The notes under the pieces: generated by a model
Database searches by the model: none
Told to the model about the DNA's origin: nothing
What the model saw: the letters and a program-made list of their open reading frames with translations, nothing else
Source of the DNA: Lineus longissimus
Taxonomy: Eukaryota > Nemertea > Pilidiophora > Heteronemertea > Lineidae
NCBI RefSeq assembly: GCF_910592395.1
Contig: NC_088316.1
Location: forward strand, 19,904,001-19,968,000
Reading direction: 5' to 3'
Length of the DNA stretch: 64,000 bases
Made by a program: the position numbers and the translations under genes
Shown here: in pieces, positions 1-12,989 of the stretch
How the letters are laid out: each line of letters opens with the position of its first letter
Position numbering within the stretch: the first letter of the stretch is position 1

Positions 1-2400
1 CGAGAGGTTTTTGTCAGATGTGATGTGTTGTCACAATTCGTCGCAACAAAAACTCTCGCTAACGAAGCACTTCAGTCTACGACCCTTCAGAACACGACGC
101 TTGCGTAGGTTGGTGACTGTCGACAAAATACTTCGGGAAGTTGTATGTTTGAAGGTGTACCCATGTTTGGCACAATCTGGTGTTGTGAGGAGAAATAACC
201 ATATCCGAATATCGAGACATCCAGCTAATAAATTATGAAGTACAAAAAGTTGGACGACCACGAATATATCATCAGCTCAATGCATTCAAATCATCGTGTC
301 AGATGATATGCTCAGCAGTTTTTTTCACCTGTCTCTCTAAAACCTTTGAAAGAAGAGAACAGGAGCCGTTGGGAATTTCCCGCGAAAGAATCATTTTATT
401 TTCCCGGGTAATTTAATGCTTGGAATTGGTGTAGTTACAGTCTCAGCATCAGGAGACCCCTCGGGACGGGGAAAGTAAAGCAGTATCTAATCCATGGGCT
501 TGTCAATCTTTAGGATCATAATACGATGCTCAGTTTTATTCCTTTGGGGCGTTGTTTGCTTGGAACAACAACACACCCGCACTGCACCGGATGATTTTCC
601 GATAGAATAAAATGTTGAGGGGCAGATTGTAAATGACGAACATGATGTGTGTTAACTTGCTACTTTTTAAAATCATTGATTCAATCTATGAGGCGGTTGT
701 TTCTTCTTCCTTTACCCAGGCAAAAAGAAAGCAACTATTGTGAAAAATAGAAGTGGAAGACTGAGTTTAAAGCGGAGCATCGACTGAGACATTAAGCTCT
801 ATAAACAATATTGGACGATCGTATTGTAAAAGTACGATGAAATCGAAGAACCTCGAGGAAACGTATGCTATCGAAGACAGTCACACTCTCTGTCACATGA
901 GTATACCTTGCTGGACCAGGAATCGAACACAGGCCCTGAGAGGTGACATGCGTGGGTGTTTCCATATCGCCAATCCCACTGCTTCTCTCTTAGAACATCC
1001 GTCAACGAAAAACGGTTACCATCAGTTTAGACATGTAGCTGTCTTTTGCCTACGTCGCAGCTATTTTTCATTTCTGTCAAATTTTTGACCATTCATCTTT
1101 AATACAAACAATTAGCTAGTCGTTGGTTCTGGATAACTATTCTCAGACATCATTATTGATATTCTCCTTCAACTACATCTGTCTCTTCAAGCCAATTCAT
1201 CACTAGTTGAAAGGAATAATCACAGTGGGTGAGCAGATTACCTTTTTTTTCCATCTCCATTATAATTGATCGAAGTAGCTGCGACAAAACATACTCATGC
1301 CCTGGGGGTGAGTTTTGCGTTGTCATGGCGAGGACGAAAAGAGATGAATTACCACAAAACACAGGAAATAATTAGGCCAATCAGCTGATATTATCCATAC
1401 ATACGCCACAGATGAAAACACTACTCCTGGAGATATGATTACTTTTTTGTCAGTCTCGGGTATTCGCGGAGAAGCGAATGATTTCCCTGTCAGACTCTTC
1501 GGCTAGCAACAATTGCCTTTAAGGCGCAATAACAAGACGTTACACGCTGATCAATATGAATATCTTTATGTAGTTACAATACTGTCTGGCGCCTTCGTCA
1601 CGGACCAAGCTTCGGACTTTCCACTTCCTTGGAAGTGCTGTTCCAGCGTGGAAGAGAAGAACCTATAACTTTATGAACTTTCATAGCAAGACATTGGTGT
1701 GAGACATAGCAGCTGTTCCCCTTGCCAAGATTGCATGAGATCAACCGATCCTAACTCTGAGGCAGGGCCAGTGGACAACTGTCCAAACCACACGAGTTGT
1801 TCTCTTGTGAATCATTCAATGCTATCAACGCACTAAACGGAATTGCGTGAGAAGATGGGATAAGCAGCTGGAAGTACTTCGTCTTGGTCTTAGGATGTCC
1901 TAGATGATCTTCCGTCATACAGATCACTTGACATTAGATGCAGCTCACACCGGAGTTGTGAGGCGCACGCTCTGTCAACGTTCTCGGCATCTTTGAAAAA
2001 ACACCATCCTGGCATTTTACTGCTTTTATGGCAAGTAATGAGACTTATATCTGTGATAGATCCTGTGATGTGTACGTCGAATGTCTTCTTCAGTTCTAAT
2101 AAAGATTTTATACAGTTCAGACACACTTTGGGAGAACGTAAATACGTCCGCGCTGTCTAGAATCTTTATTATAACTGAAGAACACATTCAACATACACAG
2201 CAATACACATGTTAAAAACCGCCCTAATCCCCCTTCTCTGTATAAATAAAAGCTAATCCGATTCTGAACCAAATAACAAGAGGTGTTTCAATTCATTGTC
2301 TAACAAGCCACTGTAATCTGGAGAACACAATGCCTTACGAACACAAACAACACAAAGGGGTCCTCCAGTTCTTTGTTCGAAATAAATTCTAGGCCGGGTC
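1..2400. other. Non-coding stretch, no recognisable gene
   Basis: Short open frames on both strands, the longest about 80 codons, show no domain, no convincing splice pair and no codon bias. A degenerate tRNA-like B box on the minus strand around 915-940 (TGTTCGATTCC in reverse complement) may be an old SINE trace. Nothing else stands out. Confidence 0.6.
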
Positions 2401-2401
2401 T

Positions 2402-2627
2402 ATTTGGCAAGCCGCTCGCCGAACAGGCATCTTTTTTTGTCCTGTTTGGAGAGCCGCTTGCCAAACAGCACTAAAAAGCCACCCTGTTCGGCCAGCCGGG
2501 CTTGCCAAACAGGTAAAAAATCTATCCTGTTTGGCGAGCTGGAGACTTTACTTTAATATTAATGAGTTCGGCTCTCCATTCAGGACAAGAAAAAGTAGCT
2601 GTTTGGTAAGCCGGGCTTGCCAAGTAG
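2402..2627. repeat. Array of five imperfect hairpin units built on TGTTTGG...CCAAACA arms
   Basis: Units lie at about 2402-2426, 2441-2468, 2483-2513, 2526-2585 (broken) and 2599-2627. A typical unit is CTGTTTGG(C/A)(A/G)AGCC followed by GGCTTGCCAAACAG, so each can fold on itself into a 10-13 bp stem with little or no loop. Units are separated by short A/T-rich spacers (for example CACTAAAAAGCCAC). The fourth unit is split by about 25 bp of unrelated sequence. It encodes nothing visible and may be a decayed foldback transposon or a palindromic satellite seed. Confidence 0.8.
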
Positions 2628-3692
2628 TAACTTCCTAAATTCTAATCTCGTATGAGTTAGGCCTCGATGGGAACTCTAGTACTATACATACAATCTACTA
2701 TCAACATAAATGAGGAGGTCCAGATAATGATATGTACTGGAATGAACAGTACTACTGGTTTCTAACCCAGAGACACGCACGATCTACAATCCTGCCAATC
2801 TTCGCGACTTCGGCTTGGATGCACAGATGAAATTGAAATGGCACAGTCGGATACACCGATACAAGCATTCTATATGACAGATGGTCCAGTATCTCTCACT
2901 GGTTTTCCAGTTGAGTTTGATAAGCGAAATGGCCTTATAAATCATGTCCAGCAAGGCCATTAGTATATACGGAACACTTGTAGTAGCTTCAACTTATTAC
3001 ACCGTGACCTGTATTGGCTCGTCAAAAGTGTGTTTGATCAGGATGTTATGTATGCTGACTATAAGCAATTGACTAGCGTTTACGGAGTGAGTTTCAGCAA
3101 TATGAGAAGCGTCTCAACATTGGGTTGTATACCGAATAGGGCTGTATAACAAATATACCATGACCAATTTATTCTCTAAAAATAATAATGAACATGTTTT
3201 GCAGTAGCAGAGCCCAAAGATGACAGAGCTATTAAATAAAGCAGCCGAATGTTTCAAGTTTAAACAATGGTCGCGTCGAGAATCTGTCAGTGTTTTTTCA
3301 TTTTTTCCTTTTCCCTTCTCCCTATATCTAATCCGATAATAATGAAGCAGAGCTCACCTTGGTTTCTAATGTATCGGACCTCGGGAAGTAACACCTTGTT
3401 TTTAGGATGGTAGCTTAGTGCTATTCGGTGTATCTAATCAGTAGCTATCGGAAAACACGATACACCATTCGTGCTTCTTTGAGAGGAAGGACCTACTGTG
3501 AACCGGTCTTTGTCAATCTGGTTTTAATGCCTTATGGCATTGGTGATTCGTTTGGCAACGAAAATTGTATTCACAAAGCAAATGCCCAGGTCATTTATAT
3601 ATTTTGGTTATCCAAAGATCAAACTTGGACCACATGCCTTTCACGAAATGTAAGTTTGTTTAAAACATATGAATATATAGTTTCTAGAGATT
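2628..3692. other. Unannotated stretch between hairpin array and candidate exons
   Basis: On the plus strand, 2790-2960 and 2970-3150 hold open frames of about 50-60 codons each (peptides containing SDTPIQAFYMTDGP and HRDLYWLVKSVF). They are too short to separate from chance and match no family I can name. A pyrimidine run lies at 3294-3325. Confidence 0.4.
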
Positions 3693-4984
3693 CTACCAAA
3701 TCTCATAATGTCTAAATGCCATGTTCTTGCTAACGTTCCTCGGGCTCCCTTGAGAACATCGCAAATCTCCTTAGGAGAATAAATAAATAAGCGAATAGAT
3801 TCAATAAACGTTACAAATATGATAATAAAAGTAATCTCATATTACTCACCATTAATTCGATCAGGAGGGATGTACTTGTCGTATTCTTCGTCATCTAAAA
3901 ATGTCAACATTTTTTCAACGGACGGACTTTCGACTGCTTGAGCACATGGGTATCTGAAAAATAAAAGTGTACAGGGTGTGAGATTTAGGTCAGTATGATG
4001 GGACAGCAGTAACTTCATGGCAGAAATTCGAAGAAAAACATCACTTCGGTAATGTGGAGAAGGCGTATGTCTATGTCATATGTTGATGTATCATCAAGTA
4101 TGGGAAGAAAGAGAGATGTCTAGCCGAAACTGCCTGAAGAATGAGTAATTGAGAATTAAAAAACCGAACCGGGACTAATGAAAAGGAATGAAGTAGTTTC
4201 AACTCGGTGTTGATTCGGATGCCAGCCTCCTTTTGTGACACTGAGTGTTCTTTCTTTTCGGACACAAGAGTCCAGGTTTTAAATTTCCCCCTGGAAATAG
4301 TGTCCTACCATATTGTATGGTGACAGATTGTGGTATGACTTTGCTGACGAGACGCAAGAACTTCAATACTTTGAGATTAAAAGCCAAGTATAGAATTCGT
4401 TGCCCGTCGGCCAGCCGGACATTCAACCATAAGAAGACTGAACAGCATTTCCTTGTTGAACCGCCACTCCCACTTGAGAGTCAACCAATATCTGACATGC
4501 GATACCATTCTGTTGCAATGATAGTCTCGGCACGAAGTCTAAGCCTAACTCTCTTGCCCTCAGGAATCGAACAAGTAGGCCGTGCCTCTCCTTTCGCCTT
4601 TACAGACATAGATCATATTGTTACCGACACTCTTATTCCTTTGAGGAGAGTGGACGTGATTCTCAATCTCGGAGAGATGGTATCTCGCTAGTGCACCTAA
4701 TAGGTCTGGAGAAAGCAACGTTCAAATTAGAAGTTTAATATGCATGTGCTCATGTCCGTGTTTTGTTGTGGAAACTTTACAAACTTAAGCTAGGAGTCCA
4801 AAGTAGTGAGCTCAGCTTTCACCAGAGTTGCAGCTGGTGGTTCTATCTGGAATTTTTTTCAGTAACCGCTTGCCACACGGGTTGTATTAGCACACCAGAT
4901 GATAATGTGGAAGATGACTGAAATGTGACTGGACATACGCAAATACGGATGGAATGTTTTTACAGAGAGACAGTATTTGACTTT
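3693..4984 (-). CDS. Candidate exons of an unidentified minus-strand gene
   Basis: The best exon is 3850-3953 (104 nt). It has acceptor CTTTTATTTTTCAG, donor GTGAGTAAT, one open frame, and an acidic, ordinary-looking peptide containing EKMLTFLDDEEYDKYIPP. It enters in phase 2 and leaves in phase 1. A downstream exon at 3693-3769 joins in phase across an 80-bp intron (acceptor TTATTCTCCTAAG) and stops at TAG 3693-3695, unless it splices again at ATTTG/GTAGAA. A possible upstream exon at 4939-4984 (acceptor CTTGCTTTTTAG, donor GTATGT) also joins in phase. I do not recognise the protein. The middle exon is the strongest part; the flanking two are tentative. Confidence 0.35.
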
Positions 4985-4999
4985 CTAAAAAGCAAGTCG

Positions 5000-7900
5000 T
5001 CAGTGAGCCTGATCAGTCGATTAGAAGCCGAGCAATCATACTTCGGTTGGTTGGTTTCACCTGGTCACGAGTGTAACAGACTACACAACATCACACCCAC
5101 TTATTGGCCAGCACCAATCCTGTAACTTTCTTGACAGGATATCTATCCTCCTCGGTGAAAAGTAGTTAAAAAAGCGAGCTATCAAACCGATGGTAATTGG
5201 ATCAAGGTGACGGATTTCCTCCGACAGGACACGCCGAAAGGAAGCTGCTCTAGTTATCACGGTGGTGATAAGAGATGGAGAAGAAAGGTTATGCTGATAC
5301 CCTGATCTTTCCATTCAGTCATAAGAAAATAACTTCAGGTATTACTTTGCGTCAGCAATGACGGCTTTCGTCAGCAGCTTTCTTTTGCAATGATTTCATG
5401 ACGCTGACAAAATGGCTCTCGTGTGACCGGCATAGTAAGCGGTTCTCAATTCTTTTTAGCGTCAGGATAGGAATTACCCACAACTGAGTCTCAGTATGCA
5501 TTGCACATCATTAATACAATGATTACCGCCAGAAATGGTTACATAACATGGCTGACGAGTGATCGTGATTTTAGTTAGTCTCACCGACGGTAAAGGCTTT
5601 TCTACAAAGGCAACTCCTTGACCGAAGGCAACGCTGCATATCGTTGCCCATAACACACCAAGCAAGCCATACTTTGACATTAATGTCCAACATGCAACAT
5701 GAGAGCATCAACCCATCCATTGTACTGGGAGTCAATGCTACAAAAACTGCACTATTTTCAATATCTGGCATTTCCCTGTGGGAACGCGAGAAACGCGAAT
5801 TCACAAAGCTATTAGTCTCTTGACCTTTTGTGGGATCAGGACACGTACGGAGTATGGTAGCATCACACGGAATGGGAATCAAATTGAGAGAAATGACCAT
5901 GCCGGTTTGTGTTACACCATTTCTTGGTGTAGTGGTGTACTTTTCGGAATTCACAAATCAGCGAATCAAATTGCGTCGAATGTTACATGTAACTTCACCG
6001 TACGCCATCATATGTCCAGGTTTAGTTGAACATTAGCGCGTCTGGTTTTGTTCTTAACAGTTGATACCTCTAAAATACGTTACCATGGTTACTGACACTT
6101 AGTAAAGCCAATCATTATTATATCAAGTCCAATTAGAGGAAATTAGAACCTGTTGAAAGCAAGCTAACACTGAAGGGCATCCTCTTCATGAGTTCTCTAA
6201 TTGAACACAGTGACATGGACCTTCTGCTGGCGACGAGTAACCTACAAAACATAGCAACACATTGACCTTCTAACATGCGCAGCCCCATCGTCCATCTGCG
6301 GATCTCTACTTTGTCAGGCTTTACTCTCTAAACTGATGAGATCAGCCCGGTAATCCCAGTGTCTGTCCAAGGCTCAAACATAGAGAATGGTGACTATTAT
6401 GTCTATAGTTGTATTTGTTAAACTCTTTTATCGCTGTTGTACAAGCCAGCTATTTCGACTTTCATCGACCTCAGGGCCTTAAGTGAGAGTATCTGTAGAC
6501 AAAAGCATCTTCACAGCTGGTAGAGAGATGTGTTGACCGAGCCCCATATATAGTTTCATTAAATGTTATTCCGCAGCCTATAATGAATGTTCCCACTTGC
6601 TACCCCCACATGGCAAATAACAGAGTCAACGGACTCATCCTTCCTGTAACAAAACAAGTACCCCATTCATCCAAAAGATGTTTGAGGCTGAAATCAGTCA
6701 AAGCAGCGAAGGTGACACCTCTATTATGCGTTACCCGTATACTTGGAAAACCTGTCAAGACATTTTGCGCAATTGTCTCTCATTCTAATGTTTGTAACAG
6801 AAGCTGTCAAGATGACGCCGACCAAGCGGTCAGCGTCTGATAAGAATAACAAGCATCAATCCGTCTGACAAAAAAAACCCCTGATATCTTGTGACCAGTC
6901 TAGGACAGATAGGCAGTGGAGCCTGTTCAACAACACGTTCTTCTGATTACCACACAACACACTTTCATTGACAAACGACACAGAAGAAGCAGATGGATTG
7001 ACCAAAGTCAGAAAGGCTCCACGTCCTTTCTTCAAGGATACAAGGTTTACTGTTCAATGTGTGGTTTGTACTGGCACTGTTCTTGCATACTTCCAAACTG
7101 ATACCATCCTCCGGCACCCTCCGTTTAGTTTTATGATTCGATACATATTGATATTTTGCCCATCTGTACCACTGAAATGTACTAAGGTGTCATAAGTTTC
7201 GCTGGTAGTTCTGTCGCGACCACCTAAGCGGTCATACTTTAATCGGATAACCGTATTCGTGTCGATTACAAATGTCGATACCACGCCTGAAGGGACAGGC
7301 ACTGATTAAATCAAGAACTTAATTTGACAGACGAAGTGCACTGTGATTTTGGGATGTTATCAACAAATGGTTTATGAACGGAGAACATGGCATCTTGAAT
7401 GATGAAGTTACTCGAGGTCAACGCTACCGGTAGGGCCTGGGTAAACATTGTATGATACTATCTTAGCGACTAAAGAATGTCACCTTCCTGACGCCGCGGG
7501 AATCCTGTCTCAAGATGACGTACTGGTGTCGACAATTTACAGCGAAACCCTGGGGAGTTTGTCGTGAAATCTAATCATTGCATGCGTCGATGATTTACCT
7601 ATGTCGTTGCACTCTTTCTTTATGCTGAAGACGGAGACGCCCCAAAACATTTTCAATTGCAGGCAAGGTTAAGGTACCTTACTGTTGTACTTTACACCGG
7701 CCCGTGTGACACTTACCGATGCTATCCTCAACAAATTGCCCGAGTCAATTTCCTTTGCACCATCACTAAACCTCCAAAATTACTCTACACGAAATCTTCA
7801 GGCTATTATTATCCCTAAAGCTGATTTATTGCCGGGTGTTTTTCCTGCTGTTATACGGTGCACTGAACAATACTGTCAACACCACAAAGGTATGCAGCAA

Positions 7901-8448
7901 TATATCAAGATTACCCGATGATATAATGGATCAATAAATCGGGTGAGGTATTTGATATTTGGCACTGTGTCACAAACAGGCTTTTTTCATCGCGCCATTC
8001 TTCACGAGAGTTTTTTCTCGATCTGCCGTTAAATGACGCATGTTACGGTAGGAATACAACGGGACTTGTCAAGGACAGATGAGTTACTGAATCTAACAGG
8101 ATGCTAATACGGAAATAAAACGCACCCACAAACTAAGCTACCGGCATTAGAATAACAGCGTTCCGCAAGGGTACATAATGCCATTAACAATTTAAACGTT
8201 TAATTGCGAAACTGTTGGCTTGACATTAAGAAAACTATCGTATCAAAAAGGAAACACTCAAAAAATCATCAACAACACTTTAGCAAATGAATTTCAATTA
8301 GCTTAAAAACTACGAGAAAAAGGAAAAAAATGATGAACACATTTTGTAAGAACAAGCACACGGTTAGCCTGACCATTCATGGAAATGAAACGCAAAGTAA
8401 AAAGAACATTCCAGCAACGATCTGTTGCGAAGAGAAATAGTATAGCAG
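5000..8448. other. Non-coding stretch, no recognisable gene
   Basis: Overlapping open frames of 60-127 codons exist on both strands but none has domain similarity, convincing splice sites or codon bias. A small hairpin lies at 6812-6838 (GACGCCGACC/GGTCAGCGTC). Nothing else was seen. Confidence 0.55.
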
Positions 8449-8618
8449 CGATGGTTGCTACTCTGGTTGAAGATAAGCGCCAAGCGGACTAAGCCATAAG
8501 AAAGAGCTTGACAATTGTCAAGCTCTTTCTTACGACATATTATTACTTATACAATTTCTCGTACGAATCGTGACTTAGTCTGCTTGGCGCTAATCTTCAA
8601 CCAAAGCAGCAACCATCG
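8449..8618. mobile_element. 170-bp foldback (MITE-like) element with 45-bp inverted ends and a nested palindrome
   Basis: The outer inverted repeats are 8449-8493 and 8574-8618; they match at 41 of 45 positions and begin CGATGGTTGCT. Inside, 8497-8532 is a perfect 36-bp palindrome with 18-bp arms (TAAGAAAGAGCTTGACAA and its complement), placed off-centre next to the left arm. The remaining 41 bp is A/T-rich spacer. No coding capacity is present, and no target-site duplication is obvious beside the arms. It looks like a non-autonomous DNA element moved in trans by an absent transposase, or a foldback produced by local inverted duplication. Confidence 0.75.
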
Positions 8619-11450
8619 GTGCTCATTCGATTCGAAAGCCTATATCTTAAACAGCTGAAACCACACCAAGACTCAGTCGAGTTACCATAATATTCTGCTC
8701 TCAAACTCAAATATTTTCTTTTTTATTATCCCATGCTTCATTTGACGGAGCAACAGTGATTTAGTTATTCACAGTAGACATGTTACGTTTATGCTACATT
8801 TGGTTTTTCTTTCCCAAGCAAATCGACAACCTCGATATAGTTATCGTCAAACGTTAGGTGAAGGGAGAATAAGTTAATATCAAGTTCAAAGTTTTATCTC
8901 ACTCAAACGATACAGAATATCAAACGATTAAAGCGAAAATAGTCATGGACAAAAGAAACCTTGAGTTGAGTAGACAACTATTCACACAGAAATCTTAAAG
9001 AATCATCCAGATAGAAATTTCCGTTTGATCTTTTTGGGCCACCTCACATAATTTGATTTTGTTGGCTCTGTCCATGTGTGAAATTGACTGAAGAGTTCAT
9101 TACTTATTTTTGACTACAATATTCTCCTGATGTCATATCAGGCGTCAGTCACAAACTTGAAACCATAGTTTCCTAGTTGCTTGGTAGACACAAAGGATTA
9201 GCTGGTACTTCCACGGTTTTTAACTCTGGCTTCGATTTACCAGGGCAGCAACCTGGACATACGTATCCAACCTTATTGGCTCGTGTTCATTCTACCTGGT
9301 TAGAATGATTTAATTTGAGGGCTACGTTTCTTAATCGAATTTGTATAACCTCTCTATTCACAGTGAACAAGCACAAGTGCTTGATTTTAACCTTGGTGTT
9401 CGGTGACCCAATCTTTTTTATACATCAGAAATATAGGTTGACATATTTCAACTTTGAAGGGTTGAGAAGTTTTCGTATCTGAGTAGCTACGATGTGAATT
9501 TCTCTCACATTTTTAGCCATATCTGACAGCACTAAAGGCTGTATCGATTAACCCATAGACGAGACAAGAAAAAAGTACAGAGCAGTCGAACTCTCGAAAG
9601 CAAACAGTACAACTTGTAACACTTCTTGCAAAAACTGCCATCGAACAGAAGCCAACAGTCTCCAATGCATTAAGCTTTATTCTATTTGTTCTTCTTGTGA
9701 TGAAGAACACTGATTGATAAGCCGAAAAGAAGGCTCCATGTATTAAAATGGCACTCATTCCTACAGATGGTCAAAAGGCACATAAATCCCCACTGGTCAT
9801 CAGATGGCAAACCATGTCCGTCAACGCGGTACGTTTTTCAAGTGGCGTCAGATTTCCGCCAGGAGTGCTCTCATCAAGTTATTGGTGCTTGGGTGGTTCA
9901 TGCCTTCTCTAATGTCCAATAACATCTCATTTGCGTTGGCGTTAGGTGTCACGTACAGGGTTAGCAAGATCACGCCAGCACATCCGCCCTGATGAGATAA
10001 ACTCTCCTCTTCCACCACTGCATAAGTCAGTGACTACTCCGCGAGAAGATAACGTAGCTTTATTCAATTCAATGCATATCCGTTTCTGTCAAAGCGATAA
10101 TCAGCAGGATGACATGCCTGACTACTCCAAGATTGTTGGCTCCCAATGACTTCATCAAGTGTCTTGGTATCTTTAAAGGTGCTTATTGATGATCTAGGAG
10201 GCATGAATTTGACCCAGGCACAGCACGAACTATAGTTGCCGTCAAGTAAGAATGAGCCACGTTTAGAATCATTTAGAAACAGTTTTTCGCGCTCCAGAGC
10301 CCAAAATGATTCAAACATAAAATTTACGAATGACTACTGTCACTTTGGTTCTCGTGTAAGTCCACAATCTCATGCATGCCTTGCCGATGTTATAGGGCAA
10401 GGAATTACATTCGAAGTCATTTTGGTAATGGTGAAAAAAAAGCGGATCACTCTGGATAAGGTTTCGGTAACTGAGGATTACTTTAATTTAAATCTCTCTG
10501 GATTCTCCAAACATCAATCGTCATTGGAGTTTTTAAGTATTTTCTGTTAAGCATCCTCCATAAAACATGGTTTTAAGTCGCAGGATCACCAGAAATGAAG
10601 ACAAAAAGTTCCCATTTCCAATAAATTCTAAAATTCCCAAGGAATTTCACAGTTAATTTAAAAAACTATCTGCCAATATTTTTTAATTTTTCAAAACATT
10701 ATCCCAGCGGAAAAAAGTACGCATCGGCTAATTGTTAGATTTCTGATTATACCTCAAAGCGGTTTTAAGGATTCGTGCGGTTACCGAAGTTGAACTTGCC
10801 AAGAAAAAATAATGCAAGTAAAAAAAATACTGTTTGACTGTAAACGAAGGTTGAATGATCTCTATTGCGACGGAAGACGATAACACGGTGCAGCTGTTAG
10901 CTATCTAGAAGTTTCTACATCTCAACAGCCACATCTATTCAAGGACGATACATAACTCATCCATTCGCATACTAAGTTTTTTTCTATAATACCGTATGCG
11001 TGACGATCACATGCGTCAGATTGGTAGCCGACACAATTCACTTACTTAGCAGTTGATGAACAAGCAGACAAGAAGAATGGCAAATTAATTGATATAAAAA
11101 CAGTTTTTTACACAAGGATGGAGGAGTGGATGATTCTTGCACTTTATCTGACTGGATATGTTTCCGACAAATGTTAATGTACCCTCATCTTAGCCATATT
11201 TGTCATCCCATCAAGACAAAATCTATGTTTCATTATTGTTTACGACTGAAATGCATTACTAGGTGGCCTTGCCGCTTCTCCGATACCTTTTACACAGGTA
11301 GACGAGGAAATCGATCTAAAGATAACAAAACATGTAAGAACAATGACCGTCTGGAGACTATTACTTCACTTGGATTGAAACATCTCTATTGATCTAAGCA
11401 GCTTTTGTGGTAGAAGGATAAGGTCATAGATATCATAGGTCAAAGACATC
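8619..11450. other. Non-coding stretch, no recognisable gene
   Basis: The longest open frame (10236-10550, + strand, 104 codons) is overlapped by an opposite-strand frame and shows no domain that I trust. The rest is AT-rich with nothing notable. Confidence 0.5.
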
Positions 11451-11453
11451 AGA

Positions 11454-11466
11454 GGGGGGGGGGGGG
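11454..11466 (+). repeat. G13 homopolymer tract
   Basis: Thirteen consecutive G residues follow AGA. It is the shorter of two G runs about 1.5 kb apart and could form a G-quadruplex; tract length may be inaccurate in any assembly. Confidence 0.9.
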
Positions 11467-12964
11467 CTTGAAGAGAAAGTGATTCGGCAGTCTCTTGCCT
11501 TCAAAAGACGACGAGACGCATGCACGAGGTCGTTAGTGTTCTGCCTGAAAATATCGGAGGAAAGTGGAGCTTTGAATATATGTCGAGAGGGAGAGTTGAG
11601 ACCTCGACTAAGGAAGGGCCCCATCAAATCAAAGAGATAGGAAAACCTATACGACAGACGGTGGTGGTTCGAAAAGTGAAAGCCACATCGGGACACATCA
11701 GGCTACGTTGATGGCGAGGGTATGGTGATCTCTATCACACGATGAATGGATGATACGCCAGCTATTCGAGCAACGGCGAATGAGCATGCTGTTCAGCTGT
11801 AAGTCAACAAATGCTCCCAGCGCCTATTTGAGAAATAATCGACATCAACTCATGTTGACACCGCCCTTGTTCCTGGTGAAAAATGCGAAGAGCTCATTCG
11901 CAGCATCAAAGAGCTCACAGAGATTCACCAAGATTAAACGCAATTTTTGAGATTCCCTACTAACTGCACATCAGGAAGAGTTAGACTAACAGCACAATCG
12001 CATCATTATAAATCGCCCGGAAACGTGATTGAAAATGACTTCTCTTTACAGTTAACGGTTGTTGATGATGGCAGTTCTTACCCATTAATAGGAAAGAAGC
12101 TAGACATTTTCTCCATATGATATGGGTTTCGGAATATGGGAACGGAACTGGACTGCGAAACGATACTTAATATTGTGAATTTGAAAAAAAGATAACATCG
12201 ATCTTTTATGATCCGGGTTCGATATCATGCGCTGCTGTGTTTTAACCAAATTGACGTGGACAACCCACAGACGCATGCAGACAAAGGCACCTTTGAGAAA
12301 GTAGAGCCATAGCATCGTAACTTGATGGACCTCGAGTCTTGATAAAACATAATCGCTCTAAAGTACAAACACGCTACGATAGAAATAGGAGCAGAACTGC
12401 CCTTTCTTTCATATCCGTTGAACGGAAATTTCAGAGCTGCATAAAGTATAACCTGGGGTGGACGAGGTAGAGTATTTGAGCAGTGCCGCCATAATTGCAA
12501 GATCAAAGTAAATGCCTCAAGAATAATCAATAACAAAAAAGACTTTTTGGATACCATTGCAAAAATAAATCCAGGGAATATGTTATTTGATAATCGTGAT
12601 TATTTTACTTGCCAAAGTTAGATCAATGCGATCCAGTTGAATATTGGTAAATATGGTAAAAATATTCAAATAACAGAAGTTGCTCTCGGACATTCGTTTG
12701 ACACATCTGTAGTCTAAACGCACAAAGCTATGAAGGCGACGAATGTGTTCGGTCAGTGGAGAGATGACATCAACTCGTCAACATATTAAGCAAGATTAAT
12801 TGAAACTTTGAATAGATTTTATTTTTCTGAAGGTTTTTTGACACTTCAGTTAGAAGAGTATCGGTGGGACAAGTTGCAGCACTCTGGAACAACAACAGAA
12901 CATGTTCGCTCATAAGCTAACATTTGGATCTCTCTCGCCAATAGAAACCTTCATAGCCTTCCTT

Positions 12965-12984
12965 GGGGGGGGGGGGGGGGGGGG
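12965..12984 (+). repeat. G20 homopolymer tract
   Basis: Twenty consecutive G residues lie between CCTT and TGCTAC. It would read as polyglycine or polyproline in short open frames on the two strands, which are therefore artefacts. Polymorphism and sequencing error are likely at this site. Confidence 0.9.
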
Positions 12985-12989
12985 TGCTA

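Noticed and set aside
4245-4691. 148-codon plus-strand open frame
   Set aside because: No domain, no coding-type composition, overlapped by an opposite-strand frame; length is compatible with chance across 64 kb.
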